Below, piece by piece: positions 23,821-24,031 of a DNA stretch of 24,031 nucleotides. Position 1 is the stretch's first letter. The number at the start of each line of letters is the position of its first letter. The position numbers and the translations under genes were made by a program. This DNA is from CAYUNA01 sp047629355 (GTDB lineage: Bacteria > Bacteroidota > Bacteroidia > Chitinophagales > Saprospiraceae), in assembly GCA_047629355.1 (NCBI GenBank), contig JBLHWU010000093.1:1-24031 (forward strand), written 5' to 3'. The notes under the pieces were generated by a model, which ran no database searches, was not told the origin of the DNA, and was given only the letters and a program-made list of their open reading frames with translations.

Positions 23821-23895
23821 TCTGGTTATTGGGTTGACACTTTTTTTGAAATCAACACTTTAAGTAACGATAAAATAAGTAAGTAAAAACGATTT

Positions 23896-24028
23896 AATAA
23901 GTTGGACCATAATGCGCCGTAATTTTTTCTTCTAAAGAATTCAAAAAATCGTTGCATAGCCTTCGTTACGGAACTATTTTTTGAATTCTTTAGAAGGGAA
24001 AAGGACAAGCATAATGGCCCAAGTTATT
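23896..24028. repeat. Long foldback near right edge, shares apex with the one at 1-134
   Basis: The outer arms AATAAGTTGGACCATAATG (23896 on) and CATAATGGCCCAAGTTATT (to 24028) pair with three mismatches. The inner arms are a perfect 21-base stem (23929-23949 with 23976-23996), beginning CTTCTAAAGAATTC. The apex reads GCATAGCCTTCGTTACGG, close to ACATAGCCTTTGCTATGG in the first foldback. The minus-strand open frame across it is a by-product. 23821-23895 holds no gene. Confidence 0.75.
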
Positions 24029-24031
24029 GAA

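Noticed and set aside
23826..24008. 60-codon minus-strand frame
   Set aside because: Falls within the foldback at 23896-24028.

Overview
The window looks like chromosomal DNA from a member of the Bacteroidota, plausibly the Saprospiria/Saprospirales group. This is an inference from AT-rich DNA, near-absence of Shine-Dalgarno sequences, several good -7 boxes of the Bacteroidota type (TAnnTTTG) just ahead of genes, a bacillithiol-synthesis gene (bshC), an H1-like lysine-rich protein ending in a helix-hairpin-helix module, and a sphingomyelin-synthase-like protein (Bacteroidota commonly make sphingolipids). No rRNA, tRNA, CRISPR array, phage module or intact transposase gene was seen.

Layout. 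1-641: non-coding, with a foldback repeat at the very edge. 642-4277 (minus): bshC followed 1-3 bases later by a BRCT-plus-leucine-rich-repeat protein. 4630-5772 (plus): a lipoprotein di-heme cytochrome c peroxidase. 5773-6307: one mobile repeat nested inside another, then a terminator. 6308-7800: divergent H1-like gene (minus) and small lipoprotein (plus). 7801-8867: a likely short stand-alone transcript with promoter and terminator, two abutting repeats, and a structured leader ahead of lpdA (dihydrolipoamide dehydrogenase, 8868-10268). 10404-12320 (minus): cytosolic S9 prolyl-oligopeptidase-type hydrolase. 12544-13335 (plus): arginase/agmatinase-fold ureohydrolase. 13694-14653 (minus): a pirin with a Tat signal. 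14937-15866 (plus): membrane-anchored alpha/beta hydrolase. 15880-17579 (minus): a TPR membrane protein followed by a TerB-like gene broken by two in-frame TAA codons. 17775-19609 (minus): a long acidic TPR-tailed protein followed by secG and a terminator. 20005-23820 (plus): a lipoprotein, a HAD hydrolase with a TTG start, a DbpA-like RNA helicase and a sphingomyelin-synthase-like PAP2 protein.

The genes themselves are mostly housekeeping or conserved accessory functions and do not form one pathway. What stands out is the intergenic DNA: almost every gap is filled by a long imperfect inverted repeat or a MITE-like element (around twelve in 24 kb). At least five gaps share one hairpin core followed by a GC-rich mini-hairpin, set in different terminal-repeat shells. 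One of these elements is inserted inside a copy of a second repeat family with a candidate CTAG target duplication, and another element lies between direct AAAAAAGA repeats and has IS66-like GTAA ends. A REPIN-like pair of GTAG-headed palindromes lies between the S9 peptidase and the ureohydrolase. Several elements sit where promoters should be, so they probably affect expression of the pirin and HAD genes.
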